This document shows, piece by piece, positions 8,417 to 17,786 of a DNA stretch of 64,000 nucleotides. Within the stretch, counting starts at the first letter, position 1. The number at the start of each line of letters is the position of its first letter. The notes below the pieces were generated by a model. That model made no database searches. It saw only the letters and a list, made by a program, of their open reading frames with translations, and was not told where the DNA came from. Position numbers and translations under genes: made by a program. The DNA is from Chitinophaga varians (GTDB taxonomy: Bacteria; Bacteroidota; Bacteroidia; Chitinophagales; Chitinophagaceae). The stretch lies in contig NZ_JACVFB010000003.1 in assembly GCF_014529945.1 (NCBI RefSeq), positions 806,001 through 870,000 of the forward strand, read 5' to 3'.

Positions 8417-9544
8417 CTAAATTAATTCTTTCAATTTGGCAATTACCCTGTCAATCTCTGTTCTTGTATTGTTTTTGGAGAAGGAGAAACGTACCGCGAT
8501 CTGGTTAGGATTGCTGTTGATAGCGCGGATCACGTGAGAACCTGCGTTGGCGCCGGATGTGCAGGCACTGCCGCCGGAGGCACAGATACCGTTGATATCC
8601 AGGTTGAACAGGATCATTTCGCTCTTCTCTGATTTCGGGAAAGACACGTTTAACACGGTGTACAGGCTGCGTCCTTTCAGATCGCCGTTGAAGGTTACGC
8701 CCGGAATGTTTTTCTCCAGCTCCGCTGCCATGTACTGCCGCAGGTCGTTGATATACGCGCTGTGTTCCGCATGGTGTTCTGTAGCCAGTTCCAGTGCTTT
8801 GGCAAACCCGATGATACCGTAGAGGTTTTCGGTACCTGCGCGCATGTTGCGTTCCTGGCTGCCACCCTGGATGAACGGACTGATTTTCACGTTCTCGTTG
8901 ATGTACAGGATACCTACGCCTTTAGGACCATGGAATTTGTGCCCTGCGCCGGTAATGAAATGCACCGGGGTATTGCGCAGGTCAAACGGATAGTGTCCTA
9001 CGGTTTGTACCGTATCGGAATGGAAGATGGCATCAAACTCTTTGCAGAGCGTGCCTACTGCGTTCAGATCGAGCAGGTTGCCGATCTCGTTGTTGGCATG
9101 CATCAGCGTCACCAGGCATTTGCCGCCGGCGTTTTGCAGCAGCTCACGGAGATGGTCCATGTCGATATGGCCGGATGGCAATATGTTGACAAACGACAGT
9201 CCGATACCACGATGATGATGCAGGTGCTCCACGGTGTGCAGCGTAGCATGGTGCTCTATCGGGGAAGAAATGATGTGTTTACATCCCAGATCGTTGATGG
9301 CAGCATTGATGGCCGTATTGCTGCTTTCGGTCCCGCCGGAAGTGAAAAAGATTTCTCCCGGATGCGCGTTCAGGATCTTAGCTACTGATTTGCGTGCATT
9401 CTCTATACCCAGCCTGGATTCTCTTCCGTACGAGTAGATAGACGAAGGATTTCCGAACTTTTCCGTCATATAAGGCAGCATGGCATCTAATACCACCGGG
9501 TCGAGAGAGGTGGTGGCTGCATTATCAAAATAAATTCTTTCCAA
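8417..9544 (-). CDS. Cysteine desulfurase (NifS/IscS-like, class V aminotransferase)
   Basis: A 375-residue PLP enzyme that moves sulfur from cysteine to a protein persulfide for Fe-S clusters or thio-modified tRNA. It shows FTSGGTESSNTAI, the PLP-ring His in IEHHA, HSDTVQTVGH, the Schiff-base Lys203 in GHKFHGPKG and the catalytic Cys328 in GGSACTSG. The catalytic loop is of the long IscS/NifS kind, not the SufS kind. It stands alone with no iscU or nfu beside it. The stop codon lies inside the right arm of an AT-rich palindrome, and a terminator follows. Confidence 0.9.
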   Translation of the reverse strand: MERIYFDNAATTSLDPVVLDAMLPYMTEKFGNPSSIYSYGRESRLGIENARKSVAKILNAHPGEIFFTSGGTESSNTAINAAINDLGCKHIISSPIEHHATLHTVEHLHHHRGIGLSFVNILPSGHIDMDHLRELLQNAGGKCLVTLMHANNEIGNLLDLNAVGTLCKEFDAIFHSDTVQTVGHYPFDLRNTPVHFITGAGHKFHGPKGVGILYINENVKISPFIQGGSQERNMRAGTENLYGIIGFAKALELATEHHAEHSAYINDLRQYMAAELEKNIPGVTFNGDLKGRSLYTVLNVSFPKSEKSEMILFNLDINGICASGGSACTSGANAGSHVIRAINSNPNQIAVRFSFSKNNTRTEIDRVIAKLKELI

Positions 9545-9613
9545 TGTTGGTGGTTTTTGATTAAGGCTTTTTGTAATGGTGGCATCAAAGTTCCGAAAAA
9601 TTTGAATAGATTC

Positions 9614-9796
9614 ATTTAGACATTTTGATATTTAGTCATTTATCTATTGAACGACTCGAATATTGAGCTCACAACTAAATGATTCTTTATTCGATTTAAA
9701 TATTAAATTTTAATATTTAAATAAATTAAAATGTAAAATACTATTCTGAATGTTCAAATAACACCAGTAAATATCCAAATATCAAAATACCTAAAT
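9614..9796. repeat. AT-rich palindromic repeat
   Basis: The 29-base arms at 9614-9642 and 9768-9796 are reverse complements at 24 of 29 positions, with shared core ATTTTGATATTT. The arms show a rough 7-base period. They fill most of the 262-base gap between the desulfurase and response regulator genes; the space between the arms is low-complexity A+T with no gene visible. Confidence 0.6.
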
Positions 9797-9806
9797 ATAA
9801 AAATGG

Positions 9807-10520
9807 TTATGAATTCCTGTTGATCAGGTCATAAAACCGGTCGCGGTAGCCATCACTGATCGGGATGGACTGGTTAGCGATCATCACGGTATTTTTCTCC
9901 ACTGAATTGATTTTATTGAGAGACACCAGATAAGAACGGTGCACGCGGATGAATTTATCAGCCGGGAGCCGGGTTTCGAATGATTTAAGGCTGCGCAGCG
10001 TGAGCACAGGCAGATTGGGAGTATAGATTTTCGTATAGTCTTTGAGTGCTTCAATGAAAAGAATGTCTTCAAGATTGATCTTGATGATTTTGTATTCCGT
10101 TTTGATAAAGATGTAGTCATTGACAAAAGTGGCCACATCGAGCGGGGCAGCCTTCTGCTGATTGGCGGTAAACGCCTCATTGGCTTTGGCGGCGGCTTTC
10201 AGGAAACGCTCAAATGGTACGGGTTTCAGGAGATAGTCTACCACATCCAGGTTAAAGCCATCCAGCGCATACTCTCCGTAGGCGGTGGTAAAAATTACCA
10301 TGGGCGGATATTTGAGGGACTTCAGGAACTGTATGCCGGTAATATCAGGCATCTTGATATCCAGAAAAACCAGGTCCACCGGTTCTTCCTGAATAAAGCG
10401 CAGGGCATTGGCAGCGTTTTCAAACTTGCCGGCCAGCTGGAGGAAGGGCACTTTGCGGATGTAGTCTTCCAGGATTTCCAGGGCCAGGGGCTCGTCATCC
10501 ACAGCGATACACTTTATCAT
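9807..10520 (-). CDS. LytTR family response regulator
   Basis: A 237-residue protein with an N-terminal receiver domain (IAVDDEPLA, phospho-acceptor Asp54 in VFLDIKMPD, Lys in the LLKPV motif near residue 98) and a C-terminal LytTR DNA-binding domain (from about residue 130, with FIRVHRSYLVSLNKI). Its start overlaps the end of the histidine kinase gene by four bases, so the two form a coupled two-component system. Such Bacteroidota pairs are numerous and their targets cannot be told from sequence. The site that it binds was not identified. Confidence 0.92.
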   Translation of the reverse strand: MIKCIAVDDEPLALEILEDYIRKVPFLQLAGKFENAANALRFIQEEPVDLVFLDIKMPDITGIQFLKSLKYPPMVIFTTAYGEYALDGFNLDVVDYLLKPVPFERFLKAAAKANEAFTANQQKAAPLDVATFVNDYIFIKTEYKIIKINLEDILFIEALKDYTKIYTPNLPVLTLRSLKSFETRLPADKFIRVHRSYLVSLNKINSVEKNTVMIANQSIPISDGYRDRFYDLINRNS

Positions 10521-11821
10521 TTTTTCAATACTATTTTAAGATCAACAATGAACTGGTTATCTGTTTCCGTGATAGTGATGTCATGGTCTCCGTGATAGAG
10601 CATGTCCAGTCTTTTCTGTACGTTCTGTAATCCGATACCGCCTCTTTCGGATACCCGTTCTTTAAAGAGGCTGTTTCTGACAATTAATCTGATCATATTT
10701 TCTGCAATAGTGATATCGATGCTGATAAAGGATTCTTCGGCATAGCTGATGCCGTGTTTAAAGGCATTCTCCACAAAAGGCACCAGTAGCATGGGTTCTA
10801 TCAGAAACCCCGATGCACTGCCTTTTAACTCGTATTGGATGTCTATGTCCTGCGGCAACCGCAACCGCTGTATATCAATGTAATCCTGTAGGTACTTCAA
10901 TTCGTGTTCCAGCTGTACTTTGTCTTCATTAGATTCATAGATCATATACCGCATGATGGTCGATAACTTCAGGATGGCATGTTCCGTTTGGCCAGATTGT
11001 TTGTGCGCCAGCGAATAAATCGTATTCAGGCAATTAAAAAGAAAATGCGGATTGATTTGTGACTTCAGAAATTTCAGTTCTGCATTCAGTTTTTCTACTT
11101 TCAACGCTTCCCGTTGTTTTTCACTTTCAAACCACTCTACGGCAATTTTGATGAATCCGCTCATAAACAATATCAGCAGGGCAAAAAAGCCAGAGCGGCG
11201 GAGCACTTCCGGGAACAACAGGTAATCCCAGAAAGAGACATTGCCTTCCACAACCCTGAACCAACGTGGCGGCGGCAGAGGCAGCGTAGACATCACCGGC
11301 TTGGCCATCACTGTAATATGCCGTCCGGCACTACCTAATGGTGTAGCCATGGAACTGGCCGTTAACTGCACCCCTTCCTCGTCTTTCATCTCATACCGAT
11401 GGTTAAACGGAGGAAACGCCCTGGTTGTTACATCATTCGCCAATCTTGCTTTATCCAGCCGCATGGCCATCATCGCAGGGCGACCGATATAGTTCCTGAA
11501 AAAATAAAAATCCAGCGCCGCCTGCTGTATCGTGATAAACACCACCAGCAGTATCACCGTACTGAGATACTTCACAATCTTTTGCCGGTTGAAGTAACGT
11601 GGTATCAGCACATAGATATTCAGATAAAAAATAGCGATCAGAAAGAGGTTGTCAATCAGCTCCTTGATGAAAAAGGTTTTATGCAGAATCTGAATGCGGT
11701 AAATGAAAAAAGGAAAGAATAAAAAACACACCCATGCCAGCATGTGCAGGGATACGACGACCGGACGATTCTTTAATATACGTTTGAAATGGAGCATCAC
11801 TGTAATTGATGCGATAAACAT
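10517..11821 (-). CDS. LytS-like sensor histidine kinase (His_kinase family)
   Basis: A 434-residue membrane kinase. Several N-terminal hydrophobic segments (to about residue 105) and another near residue 215 precede a His_kinase domain with FLKSQINPHFLFNCLNTIYS, where the phospho-acceptor His lies in NPHFLFN. A C-terminal ATPase domain follows (PFVENAFKHG, then GGIGLQNV). Between helices is an extracytoplasmic loop of about 100 residues that could sense a ligand. ATG at 11821 and ATG at 11797 (MLHFKRILKN) are both possible; the second begins with the usual positive residues. Partner of the LytTR regulator. Confidence 0.9.
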   Translation of the reverse strand: MFIASITVMLHFKRILKNRPVVVSLHMLAWVCFLFFPFFIYRIQILHKTFFIKELIDNLFLIAIFYLNIYVLIPRYFNRQKIVKYLSTVILLVVFITIQQAALDFYFFRNYIGRPAMMAMRLDKARLANDVTTRAFPPFNHRYEMKDEEGVQLTASSMATPLGSAGRHITVMAKPVMSTLPLPPPRWFRVVEGNVSFWDYLLFPEVLRRSGFFALLILFMSGFIKIAVEWFESEKQREALKVEKLNAELKFLKSQINPHFLFNCLNTIYSLAHKQSGQTEHAILKLSTIMRYMIYESNEDKVQLEHELKYLQDYIDIQRLRLPQDIDIQYELKGSASGFLIEPMLLVPFVENAFKHGISYAEESFISIDITIAENMIRLIVRNSLFKERVSERGGIGLQNVQKRLDMLYHGDHDITITETDNQFIVDLKIVLKK

Positions 11822-11929
11822 ACAACCGTATCCGGTATAGCTTGTGTTAAAGTTTGTTAATCCTGGTATAAGGGATTGTTAAAATTAAATTGGTATTAGA
11901 ACACCATTAAAAAGTATACAAATAGGGAA

Positions 11930-11965
11930 TCCCACCCGGTTCTAATCGCTTAAAACCAGGCGGGA
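11930..11965. other. Strong hairpin downstream of the DUF4907 gene
   Basis: TCCCACCCGGTT (11930-11941) pairs with AACCAGGCGGGA (11954-11965), 12 pairs with two G-T wobbles when read on the minus strand. It follows the leftward DUF4907 gene, so it may be that operon's terminator or an mRNA 3' end, but there is no T run after it. Confidence 0.4.
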
Positions 11966-11990
11966 CTACAACCCTGAACAGACAACATTC

Positions 11991-12332
11991 TTATTGCACG
12001 CCAGCTACCTGCATCCTTAATAAATCAGTTAACGTAACAGTCGGCCGCTGATGTGCCATCATTTTTTCCACGACTGCCTGTCCTACCCTTGCCGCATCAT
12101 CTTTCGAGCGGAAGGGTTTGTTGCCGGCGATACCGGGAATCACATCCTGATAGATGTAGGAATGGTTATCCACCATTACTTTATATCCCCAGCCTCCACC
12201 CGTTTCAAAGGGCACCACCGTCAACTGCACCATGTCGTCCTGCCGCTGTGAGGAATCCCGATAATACCGGTACACTACCAACAGCAGTATCAACACTATA
12301 GGAATGATCCAGGATAATTTTCGTTTAGTCAT
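11991..12332 (-). CDS. DUF4907 family small membrane-anchored protein
   Basis: A 113-residue protein starting MTKRKLSWIIPIVLILLLVV, a positively charged end and one hydrophobic helix (uncleaved anchor or signal). The rest, with FETGGGWGYKVMVDNHSYIYQ, IPGIAGNKPF and DAARVGQAVVEKM, fits DUF4907 as I recall it, a domain seen almost only in Bacteroidota beside Kelch proteins. Its function is unknown. The ATG at 12332 overlaps the end of the Kelch gene by eight bases, so the two are translated together; an upstream in-frame start at 12410 would bury it deep in the Kelch gene and is rejected. Confidence 0.75.
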   Translation of the reverse strand: MTKRKLSWIIPIVLILLLVVYRYYRDSSQRQDDMVQLTVVPFETGGGWGYKVMVDNHSYIYQDVIPGIAGNKPFRSKDDAARVGQAVVEKMMAHQRPTVTLTDLLRMQVAGVQ

Positions 12333-13326
12333 ACTGGTTATATTCGGCAGTAGGGTCAAATTCGAACATATTATCAAATGGTTGGCTGGAGCTTGTGCCC
12401 AACACCACAAAGCCTCTGTCTTTCACTGCGAAGCCGGTAGCACCGTTACGCGCAGCACCTTCAAAATCTGTTTTCTGCACCCACAGGTCGGTACCCGGAT
12501 TGTACTCCCATACTGCAGAAGACAAGCCCGTTTTAGTACCGGACACGATATATCCCAGGCCGCGCATCGCAAAAGACGCTGCGCCGCTGCCTTTGAAGTT
12601 GTAGTTGTCATCGAAGCTCTGGTCGGTCACGTTGTCGATAGAACGCAAGGTCGTCCAGGTTTCGGTAGCACCGTCGAACGCATAAAAATCGCTTACATAG
12701 CTGCCATTGGCCGTACCCATGCACACATAAGCCTTATTGTTGATCACAAAGGCGTTGCCATCCTGTCTTTTGCCGCTGGTGAGGCTCTGCACCTGTGTCC
12801 ATGCATTGGCAGCGGGATCATAGCGCCAGTTATCTTTCAGCCAGTTGCCGTCATATCCGGTGGCGATGTATCCTTTATCATTCAATGCAAAAGCGACGGC
12901 GCCATATCGGGCACTGCCGCCGAAGTCGGCCTTACGGCTCCAGGTATTGGCAGCAGGATCATACTGATAAAAATCGTTGAGCTTGTTGAGACCATCGTAT
13001 CCGGTACCGACATAACCTTTGCCGGCCATGGCCATGCCTACAGCGCCGCTGCGGCCTACGCCCGGGAATGGCGCCTTCTGTGTCCATTGGTTCAGGTCTA
13101 CATCAAATACCCAGAAATCCTGCAGCCTGTTAGTACCGTCGTAACCGGTGCCCACATAAGCCTTGTTATCTATGACAAAGGAAGCGGCAGCACTTCTGGC
13201 CACCCCTTCAAACTCAGAACGCTTGATCCAGTTGCCGACTTTGGTAGTCGTGGAGGAGTCCTTCGAACAGGCCACCAGGGAAGCGACCAATAATAAACTG
13301 TAACCTTTTAAATAACGCATTCGCAT
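12325..13326 (-). CDS. Kelch-repeat lipoprotein
   Basis: A 333-residue protein with a lipoprotein signal (LLLVASLVAC, Cys at about residue 20). About six Kelch-type blades of some 48 residues follow, with recurring elements such as VDNKAYVGTGYDG, LQDFWVFD and W-T-x-KAPFPGVGRSG. It should fold as a six-bladed beta-propeller facing the periplasm or cell surface. The propeller probably binds a partner; no enzyme motif is visible. It is cotranscribed with the DUF4907 gene and divergent from the DUF4270 lipoprotein gene, a grouping I recall from other Bacteroidota. Confidence 0.88.
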   Translation of the reverse strand: MRMRYLKGYSLLLVASLVACSKDSSTTTKVGNWIKRSEFEGVARSAAASFVIDNKAYVGTGYDGTNRLQDFWVFDVDLNQWTQKAPFPGVGRSGAVGMAMAGKGYVGTGYDGLNKLNDFYQYDPAANTWSRKADFGGSARYGAVAFALNDKGYIATGYDGNWLKDNWRYDPAANAWTQVQSLTSGKRQDGNAFVINNKAYVCMGTANGSYVSDFYAFDGATETWTTLRSIDNVTDQSFDDNYNFKGSGAASFAMRGLGYIVSGTKTGLSSAVWEYNPGTDLWVQKTDFEGAARNGATGFAVKDRGFVVLGTSSSQPFDNMFEFDPTAEYNQYD

Positions 13327-13343
13327 GTTCGTTTTACTATCGC

Positions 13344-13373
13344 CAAAATTATCCGTGAGAGCATTCCGGCAAA
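13344..13373 (-). promoter_or_regulatory. Promoter of the Kelch/DUF4907 operon
   Basis: On the minus strand TTTG (13370-13373), 18 bases, then TAATTTTG (13344-13351), a full match to the -7 form TAnnTTTG. It is 17 bases upstream of the Kelch ATG. Confidence 0.6.
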
Positions 13374-13567
13374 CAGGAAATAGACATTCCCCTCTTTTTA
13401 ACTGACGGATACCGCTTTTTCATCTGCCAGCAGTAATCTTTTGCGTTTAGCCGCGATACGGGCGCTTTTGACGGCACAAAGAACAGATTAATGGTTTCAT
13501 CGATGAATAATGCCCATTGGCATATTACAGCAACGGCAAGTATCGATCGTGTCTAAAATTGCGCACC

Positions 13568-14977
13568 ATGAACAACGATTTTTTTTCACGCAGAGGAATA
13601 AGAAGGGAGCAAAGGGACGTAAGGCGTTTTGTTTCCCGCAGTTTTGTTTTACGCGGTTGGGTTTCACGCAAAGATGCTAAGCAGCAAAGCAGCATAAGGT
13701 ATGTGCTGTTGTTGTTATTGCTGACCGGAATGAGCGCCTGTCAGAAGACAGGTTTTTCCTATGATAACGTGGTAGATAACCAACAAACCGATTATATTCT
13801 GACCGATACACTTTCGGTGGCCATGAAAACCATCCAGTATGACTCCGTGCCCACCTCCGGCTCCGGCCTGCTGCTGGTAGGCACTAAGTCGGACCCCTAT
13901 CTTGGGGCCGTGACCGCCGGTTCTTATTTCCAGGTGATACAGCCTACCGGAGCAGAGATCCCTGTCAACGGCTCCGGCTTCGATTCCCTGCGGCTCCTGC
14001 TGCGCCCCTCCGGTTATATCGCCGGCGATTCCCTGCAACCGCAAAGCCTGCAGGTGTACCGGGTAACACAGACGATCCAATATGCCAAAACCTTCTACAG
14101 CCTATATAACAACAGCAACTTCGCCACAGAAAGCACACCGCTGGGCTCCTTCACCGGTATTATCCGCCCGAAGACAGACAAAAACGTGAGCATCCCTTTA
14201 TCAAACGCATTGGGCAACCAGCTGTTTACCATGTTGCGCGACAAAAGTCCTGACATCTCTGCCGGGCCTAACTTCCTGGATTTCTTCCGCGGGCTGAAAA
14301 TAGTACCCGGTCCCGGAAGTGCCGCCCTGATGACTTTCCTGGCACAGGACACTTCGCTGACCATGCGCCTGTATTATCACGTCAATGAGATCGTGACTAC
14401 CGTGAAGTATGTTGATTTTAAGATGAATGCCAGTGAGCTGCAGTTCAATCAGATCAGCACCAATCGTACCGGCACCCCGCTGGAAAAATTACAGGGACCG
14501 GTAAAAGAACTGCCCTCTTCGGCCACCGGCAATATGTCTTTCACACAATCACTCACCGGTGTAGGGACCCGCATCGATCTCCCCTATCTTAAGAACATGC
14601 AACAGCTGGGACAGTTTTTTAAGATCATGAAAGTGATACTCACCGTATATCCCGCTGCCGGCACGTTCAACGGCAGCAGCCAGATACCGGCCAGTCTCGC
14701 CCTCTGTCAGGCAGACAAGACCAACGCCGTCACCGACACCGTTGCCTACGGCAGCCTCACAGTGGATAATCTGTATAACGAAAACACCTACTACTCCTAC
14801 GATATCACCAACTACTGCAATACTCAGCTCACCGCCGACGACAACGGCGCCCGCGGCCTGTTTCTGACAACGCCCGGAGGCGCCGGCAGAAACAGTTTCG
14901 ACAGACTGGTGATCAATGACCAGCAGGCACCTAAAAAGAAAATCAAGGTACAGGTCTATTACCTGCTGTATAAATAA
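13568..14977 (+). CDS. DUF4270 family lipoprotein
   Basis: About 469 residues if started at ATG 13568. The lipobox LLLLTGMSAC is preceded by an unusually long leader of about 57 residues, most of it encoded by a dispersed GCAAAG-type DNA repeat (13583-13699). GTG at 13703 would give a leader without positive charges, so the true start is uncertain. The mature part (GFSYDNVVDNQQTDYILTD, then SDPYLGAVTAGSYFQV and a C-terminal FDRLVINDQ) fits DUF4270, a Bacteroidota outer-membrane or surface lipoprotein family of unknown function. The next gene starts five bases on and encodes an outer-membrane barrel, so the pair may act together. Confidence 0.8.
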   Translation: MNNDFFSRRGIRREQRDVRRFVSRSFVLRGWVSRKDAKQQSSIRYVLLLLLLTGMSACQKTGFSYDNVVDNQQTDYILTDTLSVAMKTIQYDSVPTSGSGLLLVGTKSDPYLGAVTAGSYFQVIQPTGAEIPVNGSGFDSLRLLLRPSGYIAGDSLQPQSLQVYRVTQTIQYAKTFYSLYNNSNFATESTPLGSFTGIIRPKTDKNVSIPLSNALGNQLFTMLRDKSPDISAGPNFLDFFRGLKIVPGPGSAALMTFLAQDTSLTMRLYYHVNEIVTTVKYVDFKMNASELQFNQISTNRTGTPLEKLQGPVKELPSSATGNMSFTQSLTGVGTRIDLPYLKNMQQLGQFFKIMKVILTVYPAAGTFNGSSQIPASLALCQADKTNAVTDTVAYGSLTVDNLYNENTYYSYDITNYCNTQLTADDNGARGLFLTTPGGAGRNSFDRLVINDQQAPKKKIKVQVYYLLYK

Positions 14978-14982
14978 CGGAC

Positions 14983-16218
14983 ATGACTATGCGCAAAAAA
15001 ATATATACCTGTGTGGCCGCGCTGTTGCTCTTCGCCGGCGCAGCCAAAGCACAACACGGCCTCAACTCCATTTACTCCGCCTATGGCATCGGCGACCTCG
15101 AAACAAGGGATTACAGCCGCAATTTTGGCCTCGGAAGCACCGGCATAGGCCGACGCAACAGCGGCTACCTGAACGAGCTGAATCCGGCCTCCTATAGCGC
15201 GCTGCCGACACAGAACTTTATGTTCGATGCCTCCCTGAAAGCGCAGTATATCAACTACTCCGGTGACAAGGTATCACAAACAGCCAGCGACCTCAATTTT
15301 AAAAGACTGGCCCTCGGCTTCAAAGCCGCCCGCTGGTGGGGTATCGGCGCCGGTATCACCCCTTTCAGCAGCGTGGATTACAAACTGCTCAACAACCAGT
15401 TCATTACCGGCACCGGTAATCCGGTAACCGCTACCACCACCGGCACCGGCGGATTAAACAGGGCTTATATCTCTAACGGGTTCCAACTCAATAAACATTT
15501 CTCCATCGGTGTGTCTACCGGCTTTCTGTTCGGCCCTATCAATATCAGTCAAACGGTGGGTAACGACTCCCTGGCTACACAACACAACCAGTACACCTTT
15601 AAGCCCAACTTCACCGCGGGCGCACAATACGTGACCAAACTGTCCAAAGACTGGCAACTGGGCCTCGGCGCCACCTACCGCTTCGAGACCCGCATGAAAT
15701 TGCAGCAGAAACTCAACATCGTTAATCAGGATAACATCCCCTACTATACCGAACAACTGGCTCCCGGCTCCTTCACCCTGCCGGCCGAATTCGGCGGCGG
15801 CCTCTCCCTCACTAACGGCACCATCACCTGGGTAGCAGACTACCGCCGCCAGCAATGGAATAATCTGGGTGATAAAGGGCTGAACTATTACTACCGGGAC
15901 GGGCAACGGTTTTCTACCGGCGTGGAATACGCCATCAGCCGGCAATACTACAACCGTCCTATAGAGGGACTGATCCTTCAGGCAGGATTCAGCTACAATC
16001 AATCTCCACTGGTGATTAAGAATACGGTCATACACGATGTGGCCGGCACACTGGGCGCTTCCCTTCCCAGTAAAACAGGACAGTTGCGTTATTATGTCGG
16101 ATTGGAAGCCGGGCAGCGCGGCAGCACCAGCAACGGGTTGATCAAGGAGACTTATGTAAATGCGGTCTTTAACTTCAGCCTGCGCGATATCTGGTTCCTG
16201 AAGCGGTTGAACCAGTAA
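14983..16218 (+). CDS. Outer-membrane beta-barrel protein (FadL/OmpP1-like)
   Basis: A 411-residue protein with a Sec signal peptide (KKIYTCVAALLLFAGAAKAQ; start MTMRKK or MRKK six bases later). The mature protein begins IYSAYGIGDL and contains LNELNPASYSALP, a pattern typical of FadL/OmpP1-like barrels in Bacteroidota. Alternating hydrophobic strands with aromatic girdles follow, ending in a strand near the C terminus. It is probably a transport barrel or a surface-assembly partner for the DUF4270 lipoprotein encoded five bases upstream. No substrate can be named. Confidence 0.7.
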   Translation: MTMRKKIYTCVAALLLFAGAAKAQHGLNSIYSAYGIGDLETRDYSRNFGLGSTGIGRRNSGYLNELNPASYSALPTQNFMFDASLKAQYINYSGDKVSQTASDLNFKRLALGFKAARWWGIGAGITPFSSVDYKLLNNQFITGTGNPVTATTTGTGGLNRAYISNGFQLNKHFSIGVSTGFLFGPINISQTVGNDSLATQHNQYTFKPNFTAGAQYVTKLSKDWQLGLGATYRFETRMKLQQKLNIVNQDNIPYYTEQLAPGSFTLPAEFGGGLSLTNGTITWVADYRRQQWNNLGDKGLNYYYRDGQRFSTGVEYAISRQYYNRPIEGLILQAGFSYNQSPLVIKNTVIHDVAGTLGASLPSKTGQLRYYVGLEAGQRGSTSNGLIKETYVNAVFNFSLRDIWFLKRLNQ

Positions 16219-16325
16219 CGCCATTGGGTTATTTTTTTATTTGGTTATTTTTTTATTGGATTTACGGATTTCGGAATTTTTTGATGTAGGGATTTGAAAA
16301 TGCAGCAACCCCAATAATTAAATGA

Positions 16326-17690
16326 TTAAATTTCTAAATTTAAAAATTCTCTGAACCAGTAACCGGAATCTTTTATTGTACGCTGCTGCGTTTCAAAATT
16401 GATGTGCACCAGTCCAAAGCGGGCGCGGTATCCTTCGGCCCATTCAAAGTTGTCGGTGAGCGTCCAGGCGAAATATCCGTCTACCGGAATGCCTTCTCTT
16501 CTGGCTTTGAGCACTCCTTCCAGGTATTCGGTAAAATACCGGACCCGGTCCGTATCATGGATAGCACCGTCTTCTGCGCGTAAATCGGGGAAGGCGGCGC
16601 CGCCTTCTGTCACGATAAGTTTCCTGACACCATCATAAGCAGAGAACTGTTTCAGTACTTCGTACAGGCCGTTGCCGTTGATTTCCCATCCCAGCGCGGT
16701 AGTAGGCACGTTACGGGCGCGGGGTTTTACCTCAGATATATTGACCACCGGCATAAAAGCGTTGTATTTTACCACCAGCGGGAAATAATTCTGTACCCCG
16801 ATAAAATCGAAGTCGAACGCCAGCTTGTCCCAGTCACGCCACAGCGCGTATCTTCTGCCGATACGCTTCAACAGCGGGAAATCATCTACCGGATAACCCA
16901 TACCCAGCGCCGGTTCCAGGAACATCCGGTTAAACAGCGCATCCGCTTTACGGGCAGCCTGCAAATCTTTTTCATTGTTGGTAAACGGGATGATCTGAGA
17001 GCAGGACAGCGCCGTGCCGATATTGGCGCCCGCCACTTCTTCGCGCACCACGCGGCCTCCCTCTGCCTGGGCCATCACCGCGTGATGTACCGCCGGCAGG
17101 AACCACGACAGGCCTATTTTTCCGGGCGCATGTACGCCCAACATATACCCCAATGCTGTAAAGCCGAAAGGCTCGTTGAGGATGATCCAGTTTTTCACCT
17201 TATTGCCAAACGCCTGTGTACATACGCGTACATAGTTTTCGAAAGCAAATACCACTCCGCGATGGCACCATCCGCCTTTGTTTTCCAGCGCCTGTGGCAG
17301 GTCCCAGTGATACAACGTCACATAAGGTTCCAATCCCAGTTCCAGACAGGCGTCTATCACCCGGTGATAAAAATCGAGTCCCGCCTGATTAACGGCGCCG
17401 GTGCCGCCCGGAATAATTCTGGACCACGACAGGGAGAAACGGAACACATTGAACCCCAACATTTTTGCCAGCAGGATATCCTGCGTATAACGGTTGTAGA
17501 AATCGCACGCCACCTGTGCATGTGTCTTATCGCGGATTTTTCCTTTGCGGCGGGAGAAGGTATCCCAGATAGAAGCCCCTTTACCGTCGAGGTCGTGCGC
17601 GCCTTCATTCTGAAACGCAGAGATGGTGACGCCCCACAGAAAATCATCCCCGAAATCCTTCCGGGTGAAAGGGATGGCCGTTTGTTGCAT
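16326..17690 (-). CDS. Glycoside hydrolase family 1 beta-glycosidase
   Basis: A 454-residue GH1 enzyme: FLWGVTISAFQNEGA at the N terminus, FRFSLSWSRIIPGG and VTLYHWDLPQAL inside the barrel, acid/base Glu in WIILNEPFGF, nucleophile Glu in VTEGGAAFPD (the family's usual Asn after Glu is Gly), and the sugar-binding FEWAEGYRARFG near the C terminus. It hydrolyses beta-glucosides or beta-galactosides from the non-reducing end. There is no signal peptide, so it acts in the cytoplasm. ATG at 17690 fits the family N terminus; an upstream in-frame ATG (17723) adds 11 unlikely residues. It is a single-gene unit. Confidence 0.9.
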   Translation of the reverse strand: MQQTAIPFTRKDFGDDFLWGVTISAFQNEGAHDLDGKGASIWDTFSRRKGKIRDKTHAQVACDFYNRYTQDILLAKMLGFNVFRFSLSWSRIIPGGTGAVNQAGLDFYHRVIDACLELGLEPYVTLYHWDLPQALENKGGWCHRGVVFAFENYVRVCTQAFGNKVKNWIILNEPFGFTALGYMLGVHAPGKIGLSWFLPAVHHAVMAQAEGGRVVREEVAGANIGTALSCSQIIPFTNNEKDLQAARKADALFNRMFLEPALGMGYPVDDFPLLKRIGRRYALWRDWDKLAFDFDFIGVQNYFPLVVKYNAFMPVVNISEVKPRARNVPTTALGWEINGNGLYEVLKQFSAYDGVRKLIVTEGGAAFPDLRAEDGAIHDTDRVRYFTEYLEGVLKARREGIPVDGYFAWTLTDNFEWAEGYRARFGLVHINFETQQRTIKDSGYWFREFLNLEI

Positions 17691-17786
17691 ATTAGCTGAA
17701 TAAACAGTGCAGCCGGACTGCACCTGATCAGGATGCAGTTTACAATAGTTTGCGTAAAAAAATCATTATTTTATTGTTAACATGGA

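Noticed and set aside
12304..13293. Plus-strand open frame of 329 codons opposite the Kelch gene
   Set aside because: Its apparent repeats are the mirror of the Kelch repeats on the other strand.
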